From Corticium candelabrum (lineage: Eukaryota > Porifera > Homoscleromorpha > Homosclerophorida > Plakinidae), in NCBI RefSeq assembly GCF_963422355.1, contig NC_085099.1, forward strand, positions 5,631,625-5,695,624: a stretch of DNA of 64,000 nucleotides, given 5' to 3'. A model generated the notes under the pieces. The model was not told where the DNA came from. It did not search any database and worked only from the letters and a program-made list of their open reading frames with translations. Positions 43,630-55,314 of this stretch are shown in pieces. The position numbers and the translations under genes are program-made. Each line of letters begins with the position of its first letter. The stretch's first letter is position 1.

Positions 43630-43980
43630 CACGTGACTTTCAAGTTTCTCCTGTTCGGATATCTAACTTTGAACGAGAAACTTGGAAACGGGACACTCGG
43701 TCACCCTTACGATTTCATTTGTTTTCAACGGGATATTATTAACTGGAGCACCCTCCAGTTCATTGAACGCACACCCACACCAGTCTCTTGTACAGACTAC
43801 GTGTCGTCGTACGTCCTTCGCAACGCTCGAAGATTTCTTGCCGATTGAAGGCACTCTTCTAGCGCTTGCCCATTTTGATTGCATTTGCATCGAATCCAAC
43901 CTACAAGTTTCCGGAACGGGACACTCGGGTAGAGTTTCATTTGTCTTCAACAAGATACTAGCTAGCTAATAGTTACTAAC
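43630..43980. repeat. Dispersed repeat, copy B
   Basis: Copy of the 580-925 repeat. It also carries an internal direct repeat: AACGGGACACTCGG plus TTTCATTTGTYTTCAAC at 43687-43730 and 43914-43955. Confidence 0.65.
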
Positions 43981-44260
43981 AATCAACAATCTAATCCTGC
44001 AGCCCGGGCGAAGAGCGGGCTACTTAGCTAGTACATCCATGTATAGTGTTCCACTCTGCATGTCAGTACACAATAGTAAGGTAGCAGCGATTCTGCTTGA
44101 CTTTACATGAAATTGACATTAGAACAACAAACAAAAATTGTAAGCTGCTACAGACAGACGGCAAAATCACAAGAAAATGGCACACAGCAATGACTGTATT
44201 CTGTAAAACAATAACAGAAAACCACAAAAATTGTATTGGCTATCAAAGTTTGCCAACAAT

Positions 44261-46275
44261 CTAGGGCAGCCAAGGACCCCAGAAACCACCATACTGATTG
44301 ATTGCAGTTTCACATGCTTTCGGATCGACGTGGCCTCTATCAGGATTGAAGAAGGTACTAAAATGATTTTTCAATTTCATCTGCATTTCTTTTAGCTTGT
44401 CTGTCATGGTGTGATTCAAGTTATTGCGTTCTTCCGGATCTTCCTTGATGTTGAACAGGCAGCCTTCATTACAGTTCTCCACCGCTTCGATCCCGCCAGC
44501 AGGATTAGTTTGGTTAGGATACTGCGGGCCTGTCCAACCAGCATTTGTCACACGTCCAACTAAGATCTTGTAGTCACCACTCACCAACCCCCAACCATTC
44601 ATCATATCTTTTTCAAGGCGTCCCTGTATACCCAATACCACATCCATGCGCGGTGACGTCATGTTTTTGCCGGACACCAAGTCCCACATATTCATGCTGT
44701 CTATTGGTGGAAGTTTAGCAGCGGCAGCCGCCTTGTCCATTGGATCAACGCCAGCCAAAGTGCAAAATGTAGCATACCAATCGGCAACATGAATCAGCTG
44801 GTCAATCTTCTTGCCGCGCATTGCATCAGGAACAAGACCGCCCGATACGAACGCATTCACTCGAACTCCTCCCTGCCAGTTGCTCGTTTTTCCGCCTTTG
44901 AGCGGATAATTGTTTGCTCCTCCTCCGCGATACTCTGGTCCTAAACAACATCAATAGTAAATGATTAACTACTAATTATAATTAACGAAACATATACCGC
45001 ATTGATATTTCTTCGATTAGACGCGGCACTGTATTTAGCAAACATGCACAAGGAATGTACTGAGTTAAGAACTGTCCACCCACTGGCTTTGAATTGCTTC
45101 ATTGACCAATTTGCTACCTTTGTGCCTTTAGATCGAGGAATTATTTAGCTGAACTACTCGAGGACATATATAGTTTTCTGGATGATCTTAGACTTTAAAA
45201 AGTTACCCGCATAATACCTCAAACGACGACTGATAAATAAACGTCGCCCTCCAATAAACGCCTCTCCCTAGTTTAAACGTCACAACACGGGGATTCACTC
45301 AAAAATTAAAGCCGAAGTCTTCTAGTCGAAGCAGTACTGTATGACTCGGGCGTGCACGTAACGTCTTATTTACTCGCCTCCATTATCGGCCGACACGACC
45401 ATCAACGTGTTGTTCCACATTCCTTTCTTCTGGAACGCGTCGGTAATATTCCCAACCACACCATCTAGAAAGTTGACCATAGCGTGGTAGATGCGTCTGT
45501 CGGTATCCTCGATAAAGCTGAATTTGTTTTCGTACATTTCCGGCACCTGCAGCGGAGCGTGAACGATGTGCGGCGCGTAGTAGAGAAAAAGCGGCTGAGA
45601 GGGATCGTGCTTGCTGATGACATCCAACACGTGTCGCTCGAAAACGTGCTCCTCGTACTCGCCCGTGCCGTTTTCTCCATGCGCAGGACGGTCGGTAGAC
45701 CACATGTCGGTGATCGGACCATGACGGGGACAGGCGCCGGCCGTGTCCTTGTAGAAATCGTTGGCATGATGAAAGTAGCCGAAGCTGGTGTTGAAGCCCC
45801 TCCCCAGAGGCGTGTGCTCGTGAGTCGCCATGCCCGCATCCCACTTGCCTACCTGGTGAGTAGCATAGCCCGCCTCTTGCAGTTTTGCGGCGATGACCGT
45901 CATATTGCGAGGAATGGCTTGGTATCCCGACACCGGGTCGTCGGGGTTGTACCGATCGGGATCACCGTTGTCCACATTGACGTGGTACGGCAATCGACCA
46001 CTGAGCAGTGACGAGCGTGTTGGAGAGCAGACGTTGTGTACGTAGTGTTGATCGAGTTCGATTCCTTCTTTGCAGAGACGATCGAAATTTGGGGTGACGA
46101 CTTCTTTCGTGGGCGTGGCTCGGTGGTAACCGACGTTTGCCCATCCCCAGTCGTCGACTAGAACCATGAGAATGTGAGGCTTGCTTGCGACTGCGGAAGA
46201 CAGAGAGACCGACGTTGCATAGCTCAGCAGCAGCCAACAAATGGAAGAGAAATGGGCACTAGCAATGACCTTCAT
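44261..46275 (-). CDS. Secreted/lysosomal sulfatase (arylsulfatase, S1 family)
   Basis: Two exons, 45378-46275 and 44261-44940, give 525 aa, the usual size of the family. An N-terminal signal peptide (CWLLLSYATSVSLSSAVA) is followed by ILMVLVDDWGWANVGYH, whose Asp pair binds calcium. VCSPTRSSLLSGR is the CxPxR site where Cys is converted to formylglycine. GYATHQVGKWDAGMATHEHT replaces the common GKWHxG with GKWDAG; I recall the same variant in other sulfatases from marine and protist genomes, so it is probably a subfamily trait. VVSADNGG/PEYRGGGANNYPL spans the intron. The junction only fits with a GC donor (GAG/GCGAGT), giving SADNGGP as the family requires. It hydrolyses sulfate esters, probably on glycosaminoglycans or algal polysaccharides; substrate unknown. 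Vertebrate ARSB/ARSI-like proteins are the nearest that I recognise. Confidence 0.9.
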
Positions 46276-46756
46276 ACTGCAGCACGTACGGGTAGCAAAT
46301 ACATCACGTGATACATTTTATATCAGCTTCGGACGTCGGTACACGTACACTCTGCTAGTTATTGTTCTGACTGCCGTTGTTCGACGTCTACACATTACGT
46401 TCTATCAGACAGGCGCCTATCTACGGGAGGTTTCTCTAATCTAATTTTAATCTTAGCTAATCTAAACGAACCGTAATGAGGTCATTATGACGTCATCATA
46501 TAACAGTTATTTTGAAGACATTTATATAAATTGCCGTAATCATTCAGCAATACATGATGTATTGTACCAAGTAAACCCTCAGGCCACTATATTTAAAGTG
46601 GCACACTCATTAAACTTTATTTAATTAATTTTTAGACGTGAAGTGATTGTTACAAGTGGGAAAACACCAAAGTTTGTGGTATAACTGAAATTTTACATTT
46701 GACCAATACATGTCGTCTAGGATCCTTGTCCTGTCCGTAAATGTAATGTACAGTAT

Positions 46757-46822
46757 ATTTGTATGTATGTATGTATGTATGTACGTATGTATGTATGTAT
46801 GTATGTATGTATGTATGTATGT
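46757..46822. repeat. (ATGT)n array
   Basis: About 65 bp of GTAT units leading into SINE copy 1. Confidence 0.95.
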
Positions 46823-47119
46823 GGCTCAATTGGTTAGAGTGTGCAGTTGGAGATTGGCAACATCCGGGACCTTTGGGTCAGAGTTCGAGTGCGGGAGGGC
46901 CACATACATAAATTCCTTTGGGCAAGGAACTAACATACAATTGCCTCTCTCCGGAGTGTCAGGTTCTGTCTACAGCAAGTATCTACGGCAAGTACAGCAA
47001 GATTGAAGTACATCATAGTGACTTCTGCTACAGTAGTGTTAGATTGCGGTGTTAGATTGCAGAATAGTGGTTGCAGTATCTAACCTGGGCCCTAAGGGTC
47101 CTTGTAAACAACAAAAAAA
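46821..47119 (+). mobile_element. tRNA-derived SINE, copy 1
   Basis: The 5' part is tRNA-like: GTGGCTCAATTGGTTAGAGT (A box) and AGTTCGAGTGC (B box), with GTGGCTC able to pair with the later GGGCCAC. The body ends CCTGGGCCCTAAGGGTCCTT followed by an A-rich tail and ATGT units. Copies 2 and 3 share the same plan. Confidence 0.85.
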
Positions 47120-47124
47120 TGTAT

Positions 47125-47427
47125 GTGGCTCAATTGGTTAGAGTGTGCAGTCGGAGATTGGCAACATCCGGGACAGAGTTTGAGTGCGGGAGGGCCACAT
47201 ACATAAATTCCCTTGGGCAAGGAACTAACATACAATTGCCACTCTCTCCAAAGTGTCAGTTCTGTCCAGCAAGTATGAAGTATGAAGTATGAAGTACAGC
47301 AAGTATGACGTACCTAGTGACATGACAGAGTGACTGTTGAAAGTTTAGAGTATAGCAAGTTTAGTCATTGCAATATCGAACCTGGGCCTTAGGGGCTCCT
47401 GTATGTACGTATGTACAAACAAAAAAT
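47125..47427 (+). mobile_element. tRNA-derived SINE, copy 2 (tandem with copy 1)
   Basis: Begins GTGGCTCAATTGGTTAGAGT directly after the A-rich tail of copy 1. The region before its B box is about 11 bp shorter than in copy 1. It ends in GGGCCTTAGGGGCTCCTGT and an A-rich tail, then (ATGT)n at 47425-47472. Confidence 0.85.
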
Positions 47428-47471
47428 GTATGTATGTATGTATGTATGTATGTATGTATGTATGTATGTAC

Positions 47472-49150
47472 GCTACTCTCAGACAGTCTATCCTCTGGTC
47501 AGCAACAGTGTCATTTGGTGCAGACGTTTCTGAAATGGTCAATAATTGAAGCAAAAGTAGTAAAATGTAGCTCGCTCGCGTTCAGAAGCCGACCATCATG
47601 TACCTTTTATAATCCCAAGTTAAAACTCTGTGGGCAAGATATCTCTTTTTCTGGAGATATAAGTACAACTTTCCTGGGATTGCCAATTGATTTGTGTCTG
47701 TCTTATTGTGATATTAAGTCGAGTATCCTGACTAAATTGGAAGACCTGTGTGAAAAGTTGATGTGCTCCCGTTTCGACAAAGAGCAAACTACAACTGTAT
47801 TGTAATGGAATTTGTCGTCGTCTGAGTTGGCTGTTGTCCGTGTGATCTCCCACTTACTCGGATTGAGCGCCACGTTGAATCAATTGCAACAGGGTACCTC
47901 AAGAAATGGTGTCATCTCGCCAGACCTGCTAATCTATGCCGATTCTATCTGCCTTTCAAGTTTGGCGGTTTGAATCTCCCCTCGCTATCTACATCTGCAT
48001 TCAAAAAATGTCAAATGCCTCGTTACCATCAACTGTCAAATTCCAAAGACGTTCGTGTTCAAAACTTAGCAATGTCTAAGGCTTTAGTTTTTGCTACGAA
48101 AAAACTCTGAAATTCAATCCTTTCACCTACGTATTTCAAGAGCAATTTGAGTTTTAGAACCATTACAAGCACATGTAAAATTGTCAGTTTGTGCAAAGCC
48201 AAACGACTAGTACAGAGTGTAGATGATCACTGACGCTTGGATCTCATCAAAGCTTGTGTTGTACGAGGCTCGACACTGCGCTTGCAGGTGGATGATGACA
48301 CTTGGAGTAAGACTGTACTGTCATTCAAGCACAGAATCCTCTCATTCTGTCTCAACGCCATTCAGGATACTCTACCTTATAAAGCAAACTTGCGACTTTG
48401 GCAGAAATCTGATCCTTCTGACTGTCCACTTTGTGGCAATTATCAAACCCTTTAGCATGTGCTCAACAACTGCGGGACGGCTTTAAAGAGTGGGAGATAC
48501 ACCTGGGGTCACAATTCTGTGCTTGAATGCATCTACCTGTTCTTAGATGAACATCTACCAAGATCCTGCGCAATTTTCGTTGACCTTCCAGGCTTACCAT
48601 TTGTACTCCCATCTGTTATTTCCAACTCATCTCTTCGCCTTGACATCATCCTATGTTGCCAGAAAACTAAAGAGATTAGTCTTCTGGAATTGACAGTGTG
48701 TTTTGAAGAGAACTTTACTACCTCATCCAAATACAAGAAAATTAAATACAGCAATTTGGTATCCGCTTGTAAAAAAGCTGGGTGGAGTGCTCAACTTCAC
48801 ACTTTACAAGTCGATCAGGTCAAGAGGCCTGGTAGATTGTAGTAGCTTTGAACCTATATTGCGGTTCCTCAAATTCAGCAAGCGTTCATCAAACTTCCTG
48901 TTCAGAAAGATGTGCAGAATTTTCATTGGCACATCATTTGCAATCTGGTGTCAAAGAAATTCAGACTGTTGGATGGACTCAGACATATTTGTGTAAAAGT
49001 AGTAATAGCCTTAATTCTGTTTCTTTTTTTAGTTTTGACTTTTGCTGTCTGTTGCTGTTTAGTTTAGTGTTTAGTGACCTATTAATCTTGTGCTGTACTA
49101 GTTGTACGTAGGCAGAGGTCTTAGACACGCCCCTCGGGATGAATAAACCA
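47472..49150 (+). mobile_element. 5'-truncated LINE with restriction-like endonuclease (R2/NeSL/R4 group)
   Basis: Broken frames read TFLKWSIIEAKVVKCSSLAF and PKLKLCGQDISF (end of RT and thumb), then CPLCGNYQTL.HVLNNC (CCHC finger), GRYTWGHNSVLE, and RLDIILCCQKTKEISLLELT with TVCFEENF (RLE core; the family norm is RPD...ELT). At least four stops or frameshifts interrupt it. It lies between two (ATGT)n arrays and ends GGGATGAATAAACC before the second array. Family placement is based on remembered motifs. Confidence 0.75.
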
Positions 49151-49187
49151 TGTATGTATGTATGTATGTATGTATGTATGTATGTAT

Positions 49188-49509
49188 GTGGCTCAATTGG
49201 TTAGAGTGTGGAGTTGGAGATTGGAAACATCCGGGACCTTCGGGTCAGAGTTCGAGTGCGGGAGGGCCACATACATAAGTTCCCTTGGGCAAGGAACTAA
49301 CATACAATTGCCTCTCTCTCCGGAGTGTCAGGTTCTGTCCAAGAAGCAAAGAAGTTTACATATAGACAGTGACTGTTGATAGTGTTTCAATTGTATACTA
49401 GTATCGTAGATTGTATACTAGTATCGTAGAAAGTATAGTAGCAAGTACTTAGTAGTGTCTGTAGTAACCTGGGCCCTAAGGGTCCTTGTAACAAAAAAGA
49501 AAAAAAATG
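49188..49509 (+). mobile_element. tRNA-derived SINE, copy 3
   Basis: The same A-box/B-box head and CCTGGGCCCTAAGGGTCCTT tail as copies 1 and 2, preceded by (ATGT)n (49151-49189) and followed by an A-rich tail and ATGT units. A TTGTATACTAGTATCGTAGA word is doubled at 49391-49430. Confidence 0.85.
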
Positions 49510-49520
49510 TATGTATGTAT

Positions 49521-50512
49521 GAGAACTCTTGTTTGCTGACGATTGCGCATTAGTTGGTCACACATATGAAGACATTCAACACATTGTCAACTGTTTAGAC
49601 AGATCAACTAAACGTTTTGGCTTGAGTATCAGCTTGAAAAAGACAGAAGTGCTTTTTCAACCACGTCCAGGCTCAAACTATAACCCTCCTCCAGTTATGA
49701 TTGGTGATCACCCATTGTCTTATGTCAGCAATATCAAGTATTTGGGTAGTTTCCTTTCGAATAATGCAACTGTTGATGCAGATGTCTCTCATAGAATATC
49801 AAAGGCCAGTGCTGGTTTTGGTAAATTGTACAACAGACTCTGGCAAAGGCATGAAATCAAACTGACCACGAAGGTTGCAGTTTACAAAGCAGTAGTCTTA
49901 TCAGTTCTATTGTACGGATGCGAGTCATGGACCCTTCTTCGTCGTAACCTCAAAAGTTTGGAGAGTTTTCATCTGCGATGTCCTCGCCGCATATGTGGAA
50001 TCCAGTTGACTGACTATATATCCAACACAGAAGTGTTATCTCGTTGTAACATCAGTGGCATTGAATTTTTTGTTATGAAATGGCAATTTCGCTGGGCTGG
50101 TCACATGTCTCGAATGCCTAATGATAGAATTCCCAAACAACTCCTTTTTGGTCAACTGGAACAGGGCCATCGTCATCAAGGTGGTCCTAAATTACGTTAT
50201 AAAGATTCTATCAAGGCTAATATGAAATCTTGTGGGATTGACTTCCTGCATTTTGAGAAACTATCCAGTGATAGAACAAACTGGAGATCTCTCTGCCATT
50301 CATCACTCCAACAGTTTGAAGAAAATCGTATTAGACATCTTCAAGCTCAACGTCAGAAACGGAAAGAACAAATTGTTCCTACCAACAAGTCATTTGTTTG
50401 TCAATCTTGTGGAAAGGAATGCCGTTCAAAAGCAGGTGTTAAATCCCACCAGAGACACAGAGGACACTAAAGAGAGTCATCACTGTTATCAGTGGACATG
50501 CCATCATCATCA
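49521..50512 (+). mobile_element. 5'-truncated LINE, RT palm to C-terminal zinc finger
   Basis: One open frame of about 313 codons ending at 50470 starts at the RT active site (LFADDCALVGHTYEDIQHI) and runs through KKTEVLFQPRPG, YLGSFLSNNATVDADVSHRI, VLLYGCESWTLLRRNLKSLE and MKWQFRWAGHMSRMPNDRIP to a C-terminal finger CQSCGKECRSKAGVKSHQRH. The upstream endonuclease and most of RT are missing. It has no stop inside, so the insertion is fairly young. It is bounded on both sides by (ATGT)n. Probably an APE-type LINE as common in marine invertebrates; clade not determined. Confidence 0.85.
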
Positions 50513-50694
50513 TGTATGTATGTATGTATGTATGTATGTATGTATGTATGTATGTATGTCTGTATGTATGTATGTACATTAAAGAGTCATCACTGAAATC
50601 AGTGGACATACCACCATCATGTATGTATGTATGTAAGTATGTATGTATGTATGTATGTATGTATGTATGTATGTATGTATGTATATATGTATGC

Positions 50695-50727
<33 letters not shown>

Positions 50728-50818
50728 TGTATGTGTGTATGTATGTATGTATGTATGTATGTATGTATGTATGTATGTATGTATGTATGTACACGTGTAT
50801 GTATGTTTGGATGTACAG
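50513..50818. repeat. Long (ATGT)n arrays with a duplicated LINE 3' end
   Basis: Arrays at 50513-50577 and 50619-50800. Between them 50577-50618 repeats the LINE tail (AAAGAGTCATCACTG.ATCAGTGGACAT), as if a second, very short LINE copy had inserted in the array. Confidence 0.9.
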
Positions 50819-50820
50819 TA

Positions 50821-51251
50821 CCATATTTCTACGAGTAGTGCCCCATGCCATGGAGTACTATTATTTGAGTATAGGACACAATTCAAGTATGGGGCATTAT
50901 TATTTCGCAAGCATAGAGACTGTTGCATTGTTCGTTTGCATACCATCACACTACAAAAAACAAACTACCTAATATAATCTTACAGTTACCACCTGTCTAC
51001 GTTCGCTATCACTGGAGTCCTATTCCTGGTCTGTTGCATATATTTTGAATCTTTATAGTCACTCAGGGGTTCTATCTGGGTGTTCATTTCATCTCATATG
51101 TACACATTGATAGATGAAACTGGGTTTGAATACTACCCGAGTGGGGTGCTAATCGAACATGGGGCATTATTATTTCCTATAGGCTCATCATGGGGTATTA
51201 CTTGAGCATGGGGCACAATTAGATCATGGGGCACTATTTGCGGAAATGCGG
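50821..51251. mobile_element. MITE with CCATATTTC...GCCCC ends inserted in (ATGT)n
   Basis: The left end is CCATATTTCTACGAGTAGTG and the right end, reverse complemented, is CCGCATTTCCGCAAATAGTG; both continue into CCCC. TA precedes the left end, and ATGT units resume right after the right end (51252-51315). GGGGCA.TATT words recur inside. The terminal CCATATT resembles the MITE at 32662-33222. Confidence 0.65.
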
Positions 51252-51315
51252 TGTATGTATGTATGTATGTATGCATGTATGAGTATGTTTGTAGGTATGA
51301 GTATGTATGTATAGA

Positions 51316-53582
51316 ACATTCAATCTGGATGCATTGTATTGAGCTCTTTCATCCTAGATCCATGTGTGTGTAGTTAAATAATTATCTATAATTCATGACA
51401 GAAAGGATAAAAAGACACGTTGGATGAACAGACCAGTGAACATGGGACGAACGACTTCCGAAAACCAGAAATGGATCCTAGCTAGCGTCTCAGTTTTCAA
51501 AATCGAATCTTGGGGTCTTGGAGATTTCTCAACGCAACACTTTTCGACAACTACCGGTATTGCTCTGTTCAGAAAAGCATTTAGTGAGCCAAAGGTCTCA
51601 TGTCTATACCAAGGCATGGTGGAGCGTGATGTCACAACTCAAGACTTGGGCCTATTCCAATCCTGTGGCCAGAGTGACACAGACTTCCATAACAGACGCT
51701 TCGAGCACGTTCATTCTTCAGCCTTGTGGCGAAGTATTGACCACGTCCACTGTTGTAGCCGTTTCGAGGTTACTGCACATGTGTGAAAGCATGGGATTCT
51801 CGATCCGGTCTTCTAACCTTCGTCTGTGAAAGGAAACAAACACACCTTTCCTCTCAGTGATCTTTAGACTTCTGAACTCTAATGGTCGGTCTCATATCAA
51901 GTGTATGGGTCAGGCACAGAAAATTTTCATCTAGAACGTGTGTTCACATCTGTACGTCTAGGATATTTAATTATTATAGATGTAGATATATTTGTTTTCG
52001 CTCCAACATGCCCATGGGCAGTAAAGAAAAAACAGTACTCTTCAAGTCACTGTACTTAATTAAATCAATGTGCACAAAGAAATGTAGGCGCGTAGTTACC
52101 TGATACTTTGGTCAGCTGCATACAAATACTAGTAAAACTAAGAACAACTAGAATTTTAATAACTTTTTCTCTGAAAAAAGAAATAGATGTAGGGATTGTA
52201 TCAAAAGTAACAGAAACAAGATCTATAGATAATATGAACCAAAGCCAGACATCATTAGTGAATCCTTCCAACCCCCAAAAAGTAAAATGTAGGGAATGTG
52301 GGGAAGGGTGTGGACGACAGACTAATTTCTAGGTTTATTACATCTGACAGGCCGGCGCACTGGGCTAGCTTGCACTTGTACTGTACCATTTGAACACGTA
52401 AGGGTACGACGTGACAACCATGAAATGCCAGTTTCAAAAGCGACAGCTTCTTCTTCGTCATCATTCTGTCGGTGTTATTGGACGCTCACGCACACGCCGA
52501 CTTTTGCATACGTACACGTGACCGCGAGCGCGTCTGTACGCGTGGTGAGCTTTTACACGCGACCGGCTTGCACGCACGAAGTCTTTGATTTGCGGCTTAG
52601 AGAGGTCGGCGTCTAGACACGACAATACGGTAGCTCTAGTCAACTCACTTTGTGCGCAAAATTTCATCGTCTATGCCTAACAAACGTACGTCACATTCAA
52701 CGTCGACATTTCGTGATGGAAGCGAGCCGAATTTGCTTTTGCCTTCTGCTTAAAAGTGGTGGTGTTCCAATTACGGCAAGGAGAGGTATATCGCGTCTGC
52801 GATTGCGATGGCAAACAACGTTACTACTTTTAGAGTAATACGCACTTCCGTTTGCTAGTGCGATTCAAAAGCGCGATTCTTTGCCTAGCTAACTGTAGGC
52901 TTAATTAATTAACTAAGGTTTTTCAACAAAAGCACGCGTCAAGAACTCTTGTCACCTTGCCTGAACCTAGACAACGTACACGAGAAGGTAGCAGGAGCTT
53001 GTGATTGGCTGTCTGGTTATTGTTTGTTAAAGTATTAAATAAATTTACACAAGTTATATTCCAAGTGATCGAGAAAGCGTTTTAGCAATAAAACGCTGCA
53101 AAACGAACGTGGTTTAGCGAGCCGGAGCGTGGGTTTAGTGCTGCGCTCATGTCACGCATGTCTTACACTACTTATTTTAATAATTTATTTTATGAAATTT
53201 TAGCTTCTAAACTGCTTGAAAGGTTTATCATTTGAGAACGTATCATACTCAAGCTTACAGGCAGTTTTTGAATGCCGACCTCATTACGAAGACCAAACGT
53301 ACATACACTACTAAACTGACGGTACACTGTTCGCCGCTGCTTTGCATGTGATGCTCCCCATCAATACTTCTATTGCAGTAATGCTCAAAAACGTGCTAAA
53401 ACATAGTGAAGACGTGCTAGACTAAAAGTATACGTGTCAGTAATACCCAAACCCATAGTTCTGTGCACACCACGTCTCTAAAAAGCCAAAAACATCAATC
53501 ACTGTCCGATAAATCTCCCAGTAGCCGACTCGCTCGGTTGGCGAACGCTCCTGGACATAGAAGTCTAGGTTTCGTTCCGGTC
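51316..53582. other. Noncoding, nothing recognised
   Basis: Only short frames without familiar motifs on either strand. 52480-52560 is unusually rich in ACACGCG-type words (CpG-rich). The T-box gene ends at 53583. Confidence 0.4.
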
Positions 53583-55314
53583 TCACGTCGTTGACAGACA
53601 ATGCCAATCATCCCATTCCTGTCCACTCGTCGACGTTTTCGACGAGCCGCACGTATGCTCCTCTTGCCGTCGCCTCGCCTCAGACGAAGAACACGTATCC
53701 TGCTCCTGCCGAGGATCCTTCTTGAACGAAGTAACCGAATCGTGATGCTGTCTTCGACGCTTCTTACACCGACTGCTCGTGCTGTTCTCTTGACGTAGTC
53801 GACTGACACTGTCGGTATCGTCCTGGCTGCGGCTCATTCTAAATGAACTAGATGTCTCACCGGCGAGCGCGTCTGAAGCACTAAATCTTCTTTGGTGAGA
53901 CTGAACGTCGTCGGGTTTGACGACTGGTGATAAGCCGTGAAATGGATTAAACGACGAAACGAGCGCAGAGTATGGAGAGATAGAAGAAGAAGACGGGTGG
54001 TGGTAATGAGAAAATGGAGAATCCATAATACCGGTGAATTGGGGAATGTAGTCACTAACGAGAGAGGAAGGAAACGCAGACTCCGCATCTAGTAAACAAA
54101 ATCACACAGCTTTAGATACGTGCACGACACGTACAACTAACGGTTTACAGTCTTACGCGAGAAATTTGGCGAGACCGACTGCAATGATTCGGGAAAAGTT
54201 TTGATGCCATCGCTCGTCTCTTGGTCACGAAATGCTTTCGCATAAGGATTATTGTCGATCTTGAGACGGGTGATCTAATAAGAACATCAAATATGAACAG
54301 ATATCAACAGATTCGAATGCGACTGAAGACAGACTTCTTTGTTCTGATATGACGTAACGCTAATGAAATGACACAGAGGCAGTTGTCGGACGAAAACACG
54401 TTCGAACGTTCCGTCGACGTCAGACAATTTGAAAATGGCTACTTGCGGCTCGTACTTGTGCATCGAATGAAGAACAACCTAAACGGACAAAAACATCGTC
54501 ACAGTTAATTAACGAGACCGACGGGTTACGCCATCATGACTGAATGACTGAATAAATTTATTGTTGTCGCACATAGTGCAAGTCCCACTCGGGGCTCATA
54601 CACAAGCACACATGTACGCACACTACACGTAAAACTATATGACATACACAAAAAGCCCAATACAACAACCAATCCTACAATCATTTCACTCACACGAGTA
54701 GATTTACGACAATCCTTGTCGTTTGTCAATTTGGCCGCTTTGAACGAGATAACTTGTTTCATCCAGTGTTTTCCAGTAGCAGGACTGTCTGGATGCACGA
54801 ATGACGGGTCTTGGTCAGGAAACGTGGCGTCAGACTGCTGACTGGATACCCATTGCGATTTGATAAATTTGTATCGGCGGCGGTCATTGCAGGCGAACTC
54901 TAACACAACTTTGTACACACTGTCTTTCTCCAGGTTAGTCACAGACACGACGATAAGCGGGAACAGTTGTCTAGTTAAGAAACACAGTTAACGGCTATTA
55001 AACGACATCGTCACTTTTGCACATGGCGAGGCTGAAATGCTGCTGTCTTACCTCCCCGATTTGGTAATTATCATTTCGGTACCAATTTTAGAAAATTTCT
55101 GCCACAGATCGAATTCCCTTAGAACAACTTCGATGCACGTTCCGCTGCTCCATCCTTCGTCTAACGAACTCGAATTCGAACTGAACGCGTTCGCCACCGG
55201 AGGAACGACCGCCGCCGTCGTCGTCGATGCTGCCGCTGCAGATGTCGAAGGTCTATAGCCAATCGGACGTGAAGGATGAAAAGGATTGTAGTGAAAGTGA
55301 CCGGGAGGGGGCAT
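53583..55314 (-). CDS. T-box transcription factor
   Basis: A sequence-specific nuclear DNA-binding regulator. Five exons: 55052-55314 (start chosen at the only early in-frame ATG; the frame opens further to 55605 without ATG), 54694-54970, 54335-54478, 54157-54274, 53583-54088; phases agree, about 435 aa. The complete T-box reads REFDLWQKFSKIGTEMIITK, SGRQLFPLIVVSVTNLEKDS, FVHPDSPATGKHWMKQVISF, KAAKLTND, LHSMHKYEPQVAIFKLSD, FISVTSYQNKEITRLKIDNN, PYAKAFRDQ. The N-terminal part is His/Pro/Ser-rich and the C-terminal part is Ser/Arg/Gln-rich with CKKRRRQ, a possible nuclear signal. The KIDNNP.AK.FRD end is nearest to Tbx2/3- or Tbx4/5-like proteins, but subfamily is not assigned. If 5' exons exist, the true start lies upstream. 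Confidence 0.92.

Noticed and set aside
44261-44860. Second sulfatase exon as a separate 199-aa gene starting at an internal Met
   Set aside because: The frame extends upstream to a splice acceptor at 44941 and completes the sulfatase fold.
45383-46011. Several overlapping long frames on both strands inside the sulfatase exon
   Set aside because: Shadows of a GC-rich coding exon; only the frame with the CSPTR and DNGGP motifs is real.
46821-47427. Functional tRNA genes
   Set aside because: The head has A and B boxes, but the anticodon arm is too long and irregular, and it continues into a SINE body.
51393-52838. Short frames on both strands in this interval
   Set aside because: No motifs, no coherent exon chain and no family resemblance.
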